From positions 1 through 64,000 of the forward strand of contig NZ_QYAC01000002.1 in assembly GCF_016758195.1 (NCBI RefSeq): a DNA stretch of 64,000 bases, in the 5' to 3' direction. Within the stretch, counting starts at the first letter, position 1; each line of letters starts with the position of its first letter. The stretch is from Leucobacter chromiireducens subsp. solipictus (lineage in GTDB: Bacteria; Actinomycetota; Actinomycetes; Actinomycetales; Microbacteriaceae). Both the position numbers and the translations under genes were made by a program. The notes beneath the pieces are model-generated. The model ran no database searches, was not told the DNA's origin, and worked only from the letters and a program-made list of their open reading frames with translations. Shown here in pieces: positions 52,840 through 60,942 of this stretch.

Positions 52840-53715
52840 TTACTTGCCGGAGAGCTCGGTGGTGAGCTTGAAGAGTCCGGAGTGGTCGAGGCCGCCGTCG
52901 CCGCGGGCGACGAGTGCGGACACGAGCTGTGCCACGGCCGCGCCGAGCGGCACGACCACGCCGGCCTCGCGTGCGGCGGAGGTGACGATCCCGAGGTCCT
53001 TGTTGTGCAGGGCCAGTCGGAACCCGGGGTCGAAGTTGCGGTCCAGCATCTTCTGGCCCTTCTGATCGAGCACCTTCGAGCCGGCGAGGCCGCCGCCGAG
53101 CACGGTGAGTGCTGCCGCGGTGTCGACGCCGTAGGCCTCGAGGAAGGTGATCGCCTCACCCAGCGCCTGGATGTTGACGGCAACGATGAGCTGGTTGGCG
53201 GCCTTGACGGTCTGCCCGGCACCCGAGGGGCCGACGTGCACGATCGTCTTCCCGACGGCGTCGAAGACCGGACCGGCCTCGGCGAAGTCGGCGGCGTCGC
53301 CGCCGACCATGATGGAGAGCACCCCGTCGATCGCGCCGGGCTCGCCGCCGGAGACGGGGGCGTCGAGCGGGCGCAGGCCCGCGGCGCGCGCGTCCTCGGC
53401 GAGGCGGGCCGCGACGTCGGGGCGGATCGAGGAGAAGTCGATCCACAGGGCACCCGGCTTCACGTTCTGGAAGACCCCGTCGTCTCCGGTGACGACGGCC
53501 TCGACGTCCGGGGAGTCCGGGACCATGGTGATGACGATCTCGGCGTTCTCGACCGCGTCGGCGACCGTGGCGGCGCCGGTGCCGCCGGCAGCGACGAGCT
53601 GCTCAACCTTCTGCTTCGAGCGGTTGAACCCGGTGACGTGGTGGCCGGCGGCGACAAGGTTCTTGGCCATGGGAAGTCCCATGATTCCGAGGCCGATGAA
53701 TGCGATGTTCGACAT
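52840..53715 (-). CDS. glxR: Tartronate semialdehyde reductase (2-hydroxy-3-oxopropionate reductase)
   Basis: A 291-residue beta-hydroxyacid dehydrogenase reducing tartronate semialdehyde to glycerate. NAD(P) motif [20 protein letters not shown] (about 6-25), substrate motif [22 protein letters not shown] (about 117-138) and catalytic Lys in [19 protein letters not shown] (about 170). GlxR works between Gcl and GlxK, and its gene sits with both. It lies 62 bp downstream of hyi. Confidence 0.94.
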   Translation of the reverse strand: MSNIAFIGLGIMGLPMAKNLVAAGHHVTGFNRSKQKVEQLVAAGGTGAATVADAVENAEIVITMVPDSPDVEAVVTGDDGVFQNVKPGALWIDFSSIRPDVAARLAEDARAAGLRPLDAPVSGGEPGAIDGVLSIMVGGDAADFAEAGPVFDAVGKTIVHVGPSGAGQTVKAANQLIVAVNIQALGEAITFLEAYGVDTAAALTVLGGGLAGSKVLDQKGQKMLDRNFDPGFRLALHNKDLGIVTSAAREAGVVVPLGAAVAQLVSALVARGDGGLDHSGLFKLTTELSGK

Positions 53716-53777
53716 GGAAGTCCTTTCTGTGGGCTGCAGCGCTGTGCGTGCAGTGATGCGGTGCGGCGGAGCGGGGC

Positions 53778-54557
53778 TCAGCCGAAGGTGGACAGCCAGG
53801 CGAACGGGTCGTCCTGGGAGGCCTTGTACTCGAGTCCGATGTGGCCGGCGTAGCCGAGCTCCTGGCTGCGGGCGATCCACTGCGCGAGCGGCAGCTCGCC
53901 GGTGCCCGGCTCGTTGCGCCCGGGGCTGTCGGCGATCTGGATGTGGCCGAAGTCTGCCGCGTGGGCCTCGATGACGGCGGCGACGTCGTCGCCGTTGACG
54001 GCGAGGTGGTAGAAGTCGGCGAGCAGCTTGATGTTGCTCTGGCCGGCCCGCGCGATCACGTCGAGCGCGTCCTGGGCGGTCTTCAGCGGGTACGCCGGGG
54101 TGCCCGAGACCGGCTCCAGCAGCACGGTGCCGCCGATCTTCGCGACGCCCTCGGCCGCGGCGACGAGGTTCTTGAGCCCGAGCTCGTCCTGCGCCTCGGG
54201 GGTGAAGTCGTCGAGGCGGTTGCCGTAGAGGGCGTTGAAGGCGCGGGTGCCGAGGCGCTCGCCGATGCCGACGACGACGTCGATGTTGTCCTTGAACTCG
54301 CCGCAGCGACCCTTCCAGGACACGAGGCCGCGGTCGCCGGCGGGCATGTCACCCGCGAAGAAGTTCAGGCCGGTGAGCTGAACGCCGGCGTCCTCGATGG
54401 CGCGGACGAAGCGGTCGACCTCGGCGTCGGCGGGGACGGCCTCGGCGAACGGCCACCAGAACTCGACCGCGTCGAAGCCCGCGGCCTTGGCGGCGGCCGG
54501 GCGCTCGAGCAGGGGGAGATCCGTCAGCAGGATCGAGGCGTTGACGGTGTACGGCAT
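53778..54557 (-). CDS. hyi: Hydroxypyruvate isomerase
   Basis: A 259-residue TIM barrel of the Hyi/xylose-isomerase-like family, interconverting hydroxypyruvate and tartronate semialdehyde. Motifs are FDAVEFWWPFAEAVPAD near the N-terminus, LTGLNFFAGDMPAGDRGLVS, LLEPVSGTPAYPLKT (metal Glu), IKLLADFYHLAVNGD and HIGLEYKAS (C-terminal Glu). It is the first gene of its operon, with TGAGGTT before the ATG and the shared promoter/operator module just upstream. Confidence 0.92.
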   Translation of the reverse strand: MPYTVNASILLTDLPLLERPAAAKAAGFDAVEFWWPFAEAVPADAEVDRFVRAIEDAGVQLTGLNFFAGDMPAGDRGLVSWKGRCGEFKDNIDVVVGIGERLGTRAFNALYGNRLDDFTPEAQDELGLKNLVAAAEGVAKIGGTVLLEPVSGTPAYPLKTAQDALDVIARAGQSNIKLLADFYHLAVNGDDVAAVIEAHAADFGHIQIADSPGRNEPGTGELPLAQWIARSQELGYAGHIGLEYKASQDDPFAWLSTFG

Positions 54558-54584
54558 TGGACAACCTCAGCTTTCGAAGCGTTC

Positions 54585-54642
54585 GTGAGAAATTTCACTT
54601 TGCGGAAAAGTAATTCTGGTGTGTGAAATTAGAGTAGGCATT
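54585..54642 (-). promoter_or_regulatory. Promoter/operator module upstream of hyi (IclR-type, copy 1)
   Basis: Contains AATTTCAC (54591-54598) and its exact inverse GTGAAATT (54623-54630), starting points 32 bp apart. Read on the minus strand the block CCTACT-N2-AATTTCACACACCAG, AATTAC and TTTTCCGCAAAGTGAAATTT aligns base by base with a block upstream of the malic enzyme gene. Its 5' edge is some 30 bp before the hyi start. The neighbouring IclR-family regulator is the likely binder. Confidence 0.7.
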
Positions 54643-54693
54643 TCGGGGGTGGCTGTCAACCCGGGAAACCGGGGTGTCGTCCGGGGACGACGA

Positions 54694-54727
54694 AGGGCCG
54701 TGCCAGCGGTGACGCTGACACGGCCCT
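54694..54727 (-). terminator. Terminator of the malic enzyme-allE operon
   Basis: AGGGCCGTGCCAGCG and CGCTGACACGGCCCT form a 15-bp stem with one mismatch around a 4-nt loop. It lies 10 bp past the allE stop on the minus strand, separating this unit from the hyi promoter. Confidence 0.8.
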
Positions 54728-54737
54728 GTTCCGAAAA

Positions 54738-55553
54738 TTACAGTGTGATCTGGCGATTCACATCCTTGTAGAGCAGGTACCGGAACTTCCCGGGACCGCC
54801 CGCGTAGCAGGCCTGCGGGCAGAACGCGCGCAGCGAGAAGTAGTCTCCGGCCTGGAGTTCCACCCAGTCGTCGTTCAAGCGGTACACGGCGTTGCCCTCG
54901 AGCACGTAGATGCCGTGCTCCATCACGTGGGTTTCGAGGAACGGGATCTTCGCACCCGGCTCAAAGGTCACGACGGTGACGTGGAAGTCGTAGGCGAGAT
55001 CCTCGGGGTCGAAGAACCGCGTGGTCGCCCACTTCCCGTCGGTATCCGGCATGGCACCGGGCACGATGTCCTGCTCCTGGCCGACGAGCGGCTTCGGGGT
55101 GAGGCCCGCCACCGGCTCGGCACGCTTGCGGAACCAGTGGAACTGGCCCGCAACCTCGCCCGTGTTGCGCAGCGCCCACGGGGTGCCCGCGGGAATGAAC
55201 GCGTAGCCGCCTCCGGTGAGCTGGTGCGTGGCCCCGTCGAGGGTGAGGGTGAACGTGCCGTCGAGCACGAAAATGAATCCCGCGACCTCGGCCTGAGGCT
55301 CGGGGTGGTCGGATCCGCCGCCCGGGGCAACCTCGAGGATGGCCTGCGCGAAGGTGGTCGCGCCGCCCGCGACGGGCCGGTTCAGGATCCACGCCCGAGT
55401 CTGCTCCCACTCGGGGTAGAAGCTCGTGACGATGTCTCGCATCACGGAGCCCGGGATCACGGTGTACGCGTTCTTCACGATCGCGGCCGAGCCCAGCGAA
55501 TCACTCTGCGGGGGCATGCCGGCGGCGACGGTGGCGTAGCTGGGTGTGGTCAT
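54738..55553 (-). CDS. allE: (S)-ureidoglycine aminohydrolase
   Basis: A 271-residue bicupin (YlbA family) that releases ammonia from ureidoglycine to give ureidoglycolate. Cupin 1 has FIFVLDGTFTLTLDG and GGYAFIPAGTPWALRN; cupin 2 has FLETHVMEHGIYVLEGNAVYRLNDDWVELQAGDYFSLRAFCPQ (positions about 205-250), in which His, Glu, His and Gln are the Mn ligands. The family N-terminus YTVIPGSVMRDIVTSFYPEWE is present. It ends the operon of malic enzyme, aceB and the DUF6986 gene. Confidence 0.92.
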   Translation of the reverse strand: MTTPSYATVAAGMPPQSDSLGSAAIVKNAYTVIPGSVMRDIVTSFYPEWEQTRAWILNRPVAGGATTFAQAILEVAPGGGSDHPEPQAEVAGFIFVLDGTFTLTLDGATHQLTGGGYAFIPAGTPWALRNTGEVAGQFHWFRKRAEPVAGLTPKPLVGQEQDIVPGAMPDTDGKWATTRFFDPEDLAYDFHVTVVTFEPGAKIPFLETHVMEHGIYVLEGNAVYRLNDDWVELQAGDYFSLRAFCPQACYAGGPGKFRYLLYKDVNRQITL

Positions 55554-55590
55554 GCGTTCTCTTCTTTCTGAGGCGCGTCTGCGCGCCGTC

Positions 55591-56874
55591 TCATCGGGAC
55601 TGTCGGGTGGGGTACGCGATCGCGAGCAGCTCCTGCTCCGTGATACCCACGCGCTCGTCGAGCTCCGCGGGGCTGACCGCGCCGGCCTGGAGGCCGCGCG
55701 CGAGGAACGCCGCGAGCGGCCGCGCGGTCGCGGGCTCGTCGAGGAAGCCGTCGGTGTTCTGCTGTACATAGTTCCGGAGGCGGGTCGCGATCTGGTCGAC
55801 GCCGGTGCGGAAGAACGTGTAGGTCGCGACGAAGCGGCTCGGCAGGTGCGCGGTGTGCAGGTCCCACCCCTGATAGTAGGCGCGCTCGAGCGAGCGCCGC
55901 ACGAGCCGCGCGTGGAGCTGCCAGGTGGCCTCCAGCAGCGCGGGATCGTTGCTGGTCGGGACGACGTTCGTGGAGCCGTCCGAGAGTCGCACGCCGGTGC
56001 CCGCAACGGCGACCTGCATGACCTCCTTCGCGAAGTCCGCGGCCGGGTGCTCCATGGACTGGAACGCCGCCGACACCCCCACGGACGCGGAGTAGTCGTA
56101 CGTGCCGTAGTGCAGGCCCGTAATGCGCCCGTCCCCGGCGTGCAGCAGCTGGGCCACCGGGATCGTTCCGTCCTGCGCGATGATCACCTGGGGCGTCTCG
56201 ATCTGGACCTCGAAGGTGAGCCGGCCCGGGGCGAGATCGAGCGCGGTCTCGAGCTGGGCAAGGAGCGCGACCATCACCTCGACCTGCGCCACCGTCGTGA
56301 CCTTCGGGAGGGTCAGGATGAGGCCCTCGGGGAGCGCCCCGTTCGTTTCACGCACGAGCGTGGTGACAAACAGGTCGAGTGTGCGGATCCCGCGCTCCCG
56401 CGTGTCGGCCTCGAAGCACTTGAACCGAATCCCGACGAACGGCGGCGCGGTGCCCGCGGCGATGTCCTGCGCGAGCTCGGTGGCCGCCGCGACGACCGCC
56501 GCGTCCTCAGCGTCATCGCCCTGATCCCCGAAGCCGTCTTCGAAGTCGATGCGGAGATCCTCGATGGCCTCCGTCGCGAGCTTCGCGCTCACGCGCTCCG
56601 CGATGATCTCGCGCTCCGCCTCCGGGACCTCGAGCGCGGCGACGAGGCGCTCGATCCCCCCGAACGCGGTGACCGCCGCCTGGGCGTCCGCGCCCCACTG
56701 CTGGGCGAGCCCGGCGCGATACTTCTGGCCGGGGACGTAGACGGTGTGCACGGGCTGGCGAGCGCCGGTGTCACCCGGGTAACTGTGCGCCAGCAGCGCG
56801 TCGGTGTCCGCGAGCGCCGTGGCCGCCGTCGCGAGCTGAGCGTCGGAGAGTGTCGATCGAAGTTCGGTGGTCAT
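55591..56874 (-). CDS. DUF6986 family aldolase-like protein
   Basis: A 427-residue protein related to the HpcH/CitE aldolase barrel. AIEDLRIDFEDGFGDQGDDAEDAA (about 107-130) carries the acidic metal-binding pattern, with ILTLPKVTTVAQVEVMVALL, LTFEVQIETPQVIIAQDG and TGLHYGTYDYSASVGV as further barrel strands. It overlaps aceB by 4 bp and precedes allE. No reaction is established for DUF6986 that I know of. Its place suggests that it makes or consumes glyoxylate or a glyoxylate adduct. Confidence 0.75.
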   Translation of the reverse strand: MTTELRSTLSDAQLATAATALADTDALLAHSYPGDTGARQPVHTVYVPGQKYRAGLAQQWGADAQAAVTAFGGIERLVAALEVPEAEREIIAERVSAKLATEAIEDLRIDFEDGFGDQGDDAEDAAVVAAATELAQDIAAGTAPPFVGIRFKCFEADTRERGIRTLDLFVTTLVRETNGALPEGLILTLPKVTTVAQVEVMVALLAQLETALDLAPGRLTFEVQIETPQVIIAQDGTIPVAQLLHAGDGRITGLHYGTYDYSASVGVSAAFQSMEHPAADFAKEVMQVAVAGTGVRLSDGSTNVVPTSNDPALLEATWQLHARLVRRSLERAYYQGWDLHTAHLPSRFVATYTFFRTGVDQIATRLRNYVQQNTDGFLDEPATARPLAAFLARGLQAGAVSPAELDERVGITEQELLAIAYPTRQSR

Positions 56875-58481
56875 GCATCCTCACTCTGGGTTAGGAGATC
56901 GTAGGCGGGCAGGGTCAAGAAGTCCGTGTACTCGGGGCTGAGCACAATATCCCGGATCAGATCGCCCGCGGGTGCGTAGTAGCGTTCGAAGAAGTCGGCG
57001 GGAACCTCGCCGCGGAGCTGCTCGAGTTCCTCCGCGAGCACCTCGGTGACGAGGGCCTCGGTGACGGTCTCGCCGGTCTCCAGCACGGTCCCATTGCGGA
57101 GCTGCTGCCACACCTGGGAGCGGGAGATCTCGGCGGTGGCCGCATCCTCCATCAAGCCGTGGATCTGCACCGCCCCGTTGCCGCTCAGCCACACCGCGAC
57201 GTAGGCGACCGAGACGTAGAGGTTCGTGCGCAAGCCCTCCAGCGTCGCCGTGCCGGTGAGCGAGGCGATGTCCAGCAGCTCGGCCGCCGACACGGACACG
57301 TCCGGCCGCTGACGGTCGATCTGGTTGGGGCGATCTCCGAGCACCCCGTCGAACACCTCCTGGCAGACCGCCACGAGGTCCGGGTGCGCGACCCAGGAGC
57401 CGTCGAAGCCGTCGTTCGCCTCGCGGGTCTTGTCGTCGCGCACCTTCTGGAGCGCGACGCGTGCGGCCTCGGGATCGTGGCGGCTCGGGACGATCGCGGC
57501 CATGCCGCCCATCGCGAAGGCACCGCGCTGGTGGCAGGTCTGCACGAGCAGCTCCGTGTAGGCCCGCATGAATGGCGCCGTCATCGACACCTGCGCGCGG
57601 TTCGGGAGCTCGAACGCGGTGCCGGCATCCCGGAAGTTCTTGATGATGCTGAAGAGGTAATCCCAGCGCCCCGCGTTCAATCCCACCGCGTGCTCGCCGA
57701 GCTCGTACAGCATCTCGTGCATCTCGAAGGCCGCCGTGATGGTCTCGATCAGCATGGTGGCGCGCACGGTGCCCGGGGCGATGCCGAGCTGGCGCTCCGC
57801 GAAGCTGAACACCTCGTGCCACAGGCGGGCCTCCCGGTGATTCTCCATCTTCGGAAGATAGTAGTACGGCCCGCGACCTGCCCGGGAGAGCGGCGCCGCG
57901 GTGTGGAAGAAGTGCAGGCCGAAGTCGACGAGGGCGCCGACGGCGGGCTTCCCGTTCACGGTGACATGCACCTCGGGGAGGTGCCAGCCCCGGGGCCGCG
58001 CGACGACGAGGGCGAGCGGGGCGTCCTCGCGGAGCCGGTACTCCTTCCCCTCCGGGGAGGTGTACCTGAGCGTGCCGTGCGCGGCGTCGGTGAGGTTCGT
58101 GATCGCGTCGATCACGTTGTGCCACGACGGCGTCGCGGCGTCCTCGAGATCCGCAAGCCAGACCTTGGCGCCGGAGTTCAGCGCGTTGATCGCCATTTTG
58201 GCGGGCGTCGCCGGGCCGGTGATCTCGACTCGGCGGTCTCTGAGGGCCTCGGGGGGCTCGGGAACCGTCCAGGTGCCCTCGCGGACGGCCCGGGTCTCCG
58301 GAAGGAAATCGAGCACGGGGTTCTGGGCGAGCTGTTCCCGGCGCCGGGTGCGTTCCGCGAGCAGCTCGGGCACCCGGTCAGCGAAGCGCTCGTGCAGCGC
58401 CTCGACGAAGGCGAGCGCTTCGGGCGTGAGGATCTCCGCGGCGCGGGCCGTGGGGGTCAGCTGGGTGACGGTGATGGTCAT
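56871..58481 (-). CDS. aceB: Malate synthase A
   Basis: A 536-residue enzyme condensing glyoxylate with acetyl-CoA to malate. Short-form AceB landmarks are VEITGPATPAKMAINALNSGAKVWLADLEDA (about 85-115), IETITAAFEMHEMLYEL (metal Glu), GLNAGRWDYLFSIIKNF (about 270-286) and QVWQQLRNG. It is the second gene after malic enzyme and couples directly to the DUF6986 gene. Isocitrate lyase is absent here, so the glyoxylate comes from allantoin rather than the glyoxylate shunt, at least locally. Confidence 0.95.
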   Translation of the reverse strand: MTITVTQLTPTARAAEILTPEALAFVEALHERFADRVPELLAERTRRREQLAQNPVLDFLPETRAVREGTWTVPEPPEALRDRRVEITGPATPAKMAINALNSGAKVWLADLEDAATPSWHNVIDAITNLTDAAHGTLRYTSPEGKEYRLREDAPLALVVARPRGWHLPEVHVTVNGKPAVGALVDFGLHFFHTAAPLSRAGRGPYYYLPKMENHREARLWHEVFSFAERQLGIAPGTVRATMLIETITAAFEMHEMLYELGEHAVGLNAGRWDYLFSIIKNFRDAGTAFELPNRAQVSMTAPFMRAYTELLVQTCHQRGAFAMGGMAAIVPSRHDPEAARVALQKVRDDKTREANDGFDGSWVAHPDLVAVCQEVFDGVLGDRPNQIDRQRPDVSVSAAELLDIASLTGTATLEGLRTNLYVSVAYVAVWLSGNGAVQIHGLMEDAATAEISRSQVWQQLRNGTVLETGETVTEALVTEVLAEELEQLRGEVPADFFERYYAPAGDLIRDIVLSPEYTDFLTLPAYDLLTQSEDA

Positions 58482-58504
58482 CGGTACTCCTCTCCGGTCG
58501 CGGG

Positions 58505-59902
58505 CTAGCTGGTCTGCGCGGCGCGCTGGGCGACCTCGACGATGGCGTTTGCCACGTCGCGGGCGACATCGCCGTCGAACACGCTCGGGATGATGTAGCT
58601 GGAGTTCAGCTCGTCATCAGAGACGTTTGCGCTGATCGCGGTCGCGGCGGCGACGAGCATGTCGTTGGAGACGTCCGCGACGCCCGCGTCGAGCAGGCCG
58701 CGGAACACACCGGGGAAGGCGAGCACGTTGTTGATCTGGTTCGGGAAGTCGCTGCGACCGGTGGCCACCACGGCAGCGTGCTTCGCGGCCAGCGCGGGAT
58801 CGATCTCGGGGTCGGGGTTCGCGAGCGCGAACACGATGGCCTGATCCGCCATGGCGGCGACGTCGGCCTCGGTGAGCACGTCCGGCGCGGAGACGCCGAT
58901 GAACACGTCGGCCCCCTTCACCGCGTCGGCGAGCGACCCCGTGAGGTTCTCCGGGTTCGTGTGCTCCGCGATCCACTTGCGGTGCGGATCCGTGTGCTCG
59001 TGATCCCGCGCCACGATCCCCGCGCGGCCCGCGGCGACGATGTGCGTGACCCCGGAGGCCTGCAGGAGCTGGATGATCGCGTTGCCCGCGGCGCCGACGC
59101 CGGAGATCGCGACCTTGATCTCGCCGATCTGCTTGCCGACGATGCGCAGCGCGTTGTTGAGCGCGGCCAGGACCACGATGGCGGTGCCGTGCTGGTCGTC
59201 ATGGAAGACCGGGATGTCGAGTTCTTCGCGGAGGCGGGCCTCGATCTCGAAGCAGCGGGGAGCGGCGATGTCCTCGAGGTTCACGCCGCCGTACACCGGG
59301 GCGAGGGCCTTGACGATCTTGACGATCTCGTCGCTGTCCTGGGTGTCCAGGCACACCGGCCACGCGTCGACGTTGGCGAACTGCTTGAACAGTGCGGCCT
59401 TGCCCTCCATGACGGGGAGCGCGCCCTCGGGGCCGATGTTGCCGAGGCCGAGTACGGCCGAGCCGTCCGTGACGACCGCGATCGTGTTGCGCTTCACGGT
59501 GAGTTTGCGGGCGAGGCTCTTGTCCTCGGCGATGGCCTTCGAGACGCGGGCGACACCGGGAGTGTAGGCGCGCGAGAGGTCATCGCGGTTGCGCAGCTCG
59601 AGCTTCGGGACGACCTCGAGCTTGCCGCCGAGGTGCATGAGGAAGGTGCGGTCGCTCATGTGGTTCACGGTCACGCCCGCGAGCGTTTCGAGCGCGGCCT
59701 TGACCTCGTCGGCGTGCTCGGGGGACGAGGTGTTCGCGGTGAGGTCGAGCACCATGCGGTCGTGGTGTGACTCGACCACGTCAAGCGCGGTGATCTGGGC
59801 GCCGGCGTTGCCCGCGACCGAGACGATCTCGCTCGTGATGTTGTATCCGGCCGGTGCCGAGATACGAGCCGTCACTGAATACCCGGGGCTGGGAGCTGCC
59901 AT
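58505..59902 (-). CDS. NAD(P)-dependent malic enzyme with N-terminal ACT-like domain
   Basis: A 465-residue enzyme decarboxylating malate to pyruvate. The first about 80 residues (SVTARISAPAGYNITSEIVSVAGNAGAQI) form an ACT-like regulatory domain. The catalytic part has SRAYTPGVARVSKAI (Tyr), LTVKRNTIAVVTDGSAVLGLGNIGP, VFHDDQHGTAIV (Lys/Asp site region) and the Rossmann loop KVAISGVGAAGNAI. AGGAGGATC precedes the ATG. It is the first gene of the aceB-allE operon, so malate made from glyoxylate goes on to pyruvate. Confidence 0.93.
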   Translation of the reverse strand: MAAPSPGYSVTARISAPAGYNITSEIVSVAGNAGAQITALDVVESHHDRMVLDLTANTSSPEHADEVKAALETLAGVTVNHMSDRTFLMHLGGKLEVVPKLELRNRDDLSRAYTPGVARVSKAIAEDKSLARKLTVKRNTIAVVTDGSAVLGLGNIGPEGALPVMEGKAALFKQFANVDAWPVCLDTQDSDEIVKIVKALAPVYGGVNLEDIAAPRCFEIEARLREELDIPVFHDDQHGTAIVVLAALNNALRIVGKQIGEIKVAISGVGAAGNAIIQLLQASGVTHIVAAGRAGIVARDHEHTDPHRKWIAEHTNPENLTGSLADAVKGADVFIGVSAPDVLTEADVAAMADQAIVFALANPDPEIDPALAAKHAAVVATGRSDFPNQINNVLAFPGVFRGLLDAGVADVSNDMLVAAATAISANVSDDELNSSYIIPSVFDGDVARDVANAIVEVAQRAAQTS

Positions 59903-59944
59903 GATGATCCTCCTCGATCAGAACAAACGTAGTGGTGGTGCATC

Positions 59945-60002
59945 ACTCTAAAATTCCATAATACGGATAAACTATTTTGAAGTGTGGAATAATAGTAGGA
60001 CG
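59945..60002 (-). promoter_or_regulatory. Promoter/operator module upstream of malic enzyme (IclR-type, copy 2)
   Basis: ATTCCA (59953-59958) and its inverse TGGAAT (59985-59990) have the same 32-bp spacing as the hyi module. On the minus strand CCTACTATTATTCCACAC, AAAAT and TTTATCCGTATTATGGAATTTT align with the hyi copy; TATTAT could serve as the -10 box. An inner imperfect palindrome TCCATAATACGGA is also present. It is 43 bp from the malic enzyme start. Confidence 0.72.
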
Positions 60003-60141
60003 TGAGCGCGGGCCTCGCAAGCGCGGCACCGCTCAGGCGCTCCGTGTCCCGCCGCACCGCGCGCCCGAGGGGCTCGTGTGCGATGCGCGGGTTCACACAG
60101 CAGGGATTTCATGATTCAGTGGTTCAGTAAGGAGGTCGATT

Positions 60142-60921
60142 GTGGCGCAGTCACCGAAAACGCAATCAACGGCGTCGTCTGGAGGGGTGCAATCGGTCGA
60201 GCGCGCCTTCGACCTGTTGGAGACCCTCACCGACGCCGGCGGCACCCTGTCGCTGAGCGAGCTCGCGGAGCGCTGCGGGCTCCCCTTGCCCACCATCCAC
60301 CGCCTGATCCGGACGCTGGCCGGGCGCGGCTACGTGCGGCAGCTTGAGGATCGCCGCTACTCCCTGGGGAGCCGGCTGATGCGCTTCGGCGACGGGGCGA
60401 GCACCCAGCTCGGGGTGTTCGCGCGGCCGCAGCTGGCCTCGCTCGTGCTCGCGCTCGGGGAATCCGCCAACATGGCCGTGCGCGAGGCCGACCAGGTGCT
60501 CTACATCGCCCAGGTCCCCTCGCAGCACACCATGCGGATGTTCACGGAGGTGGGCAAACGCGTCCCGATGCACAACACGGGGGTCGGAAAAGCGATCCTC
60601 GCGCAGCTCGACGAGCAGACGGTGCGCCGGATCATCGCGCAGACCGGGATGCCGCGGGCGACCTCGAAGAGCCTGGGCGACGTCGAGGAGCTCGTCACCC
60701 ACCTCGAAATGATCCGGCAGCGCGGCTACGCCGTCGATGACAACGAGCAGGAGATCGGCGTGCGCTGCTATGCGGTCTCCGTGCCGAACTCCCCGTCGCC
60801 CATGGCGATCTCGGTGTCCGGGCCGACCTCGCGCGTCGACGAGGCGTTCGGGATGCGCGCGGTGCCGCTGCTGCAGCAGGTCGCGCAGACGATCGGCGAT
60901 TCCTTTGTGGCACCGGCGTAA
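60142..60921 (+). CDS. IclR family regulator (AllR-like)
   Basis: A 259-residue regulator. The winged helix is SVERAFDLLETLTDAGGTLSLSELAERCGLPLPTIHRLIRTLAGRGYVRQ (about 14-63), followed by the IclR effector domain with GKRVPMHNTGVGKAILAQL (about 140-158) and DNEQEIGVRCYAVSVPN (about 198-214), the pocket that binds small acids such as glyoxylate or allantoin in AllR. AAGGAGG precedes the GTG. It is divergent from the malic enzyme operon; the shared intergenic region contains the operator module. Confidence 0.9.
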   Translation: MAQSPKTQSTASSGGVQSVERAFDLLETLTDAGGTLSLSELAERCGLPLPTIHRLIRTLAGRGYVRQLEDRRYSLGSRLMRFGDGASTQLGVFARPQLASLVLALGESANMAVREADQVLYIAQVPSQHTMRMFTEVGKRVPMHNTGVGKAILAQLDEQTVRRIIAQTGMPRATSKSLGDVEELVTHLEMIRQRGYAVDDNEQEIGVRCYAVSVPNSPSPMAISVSGPTSRVDEAFGMRAVPLLQQVAQTIGDSFVAPA

Positions 60922-60942
60922 GCCGGACGGCCGCGTTTCCCC

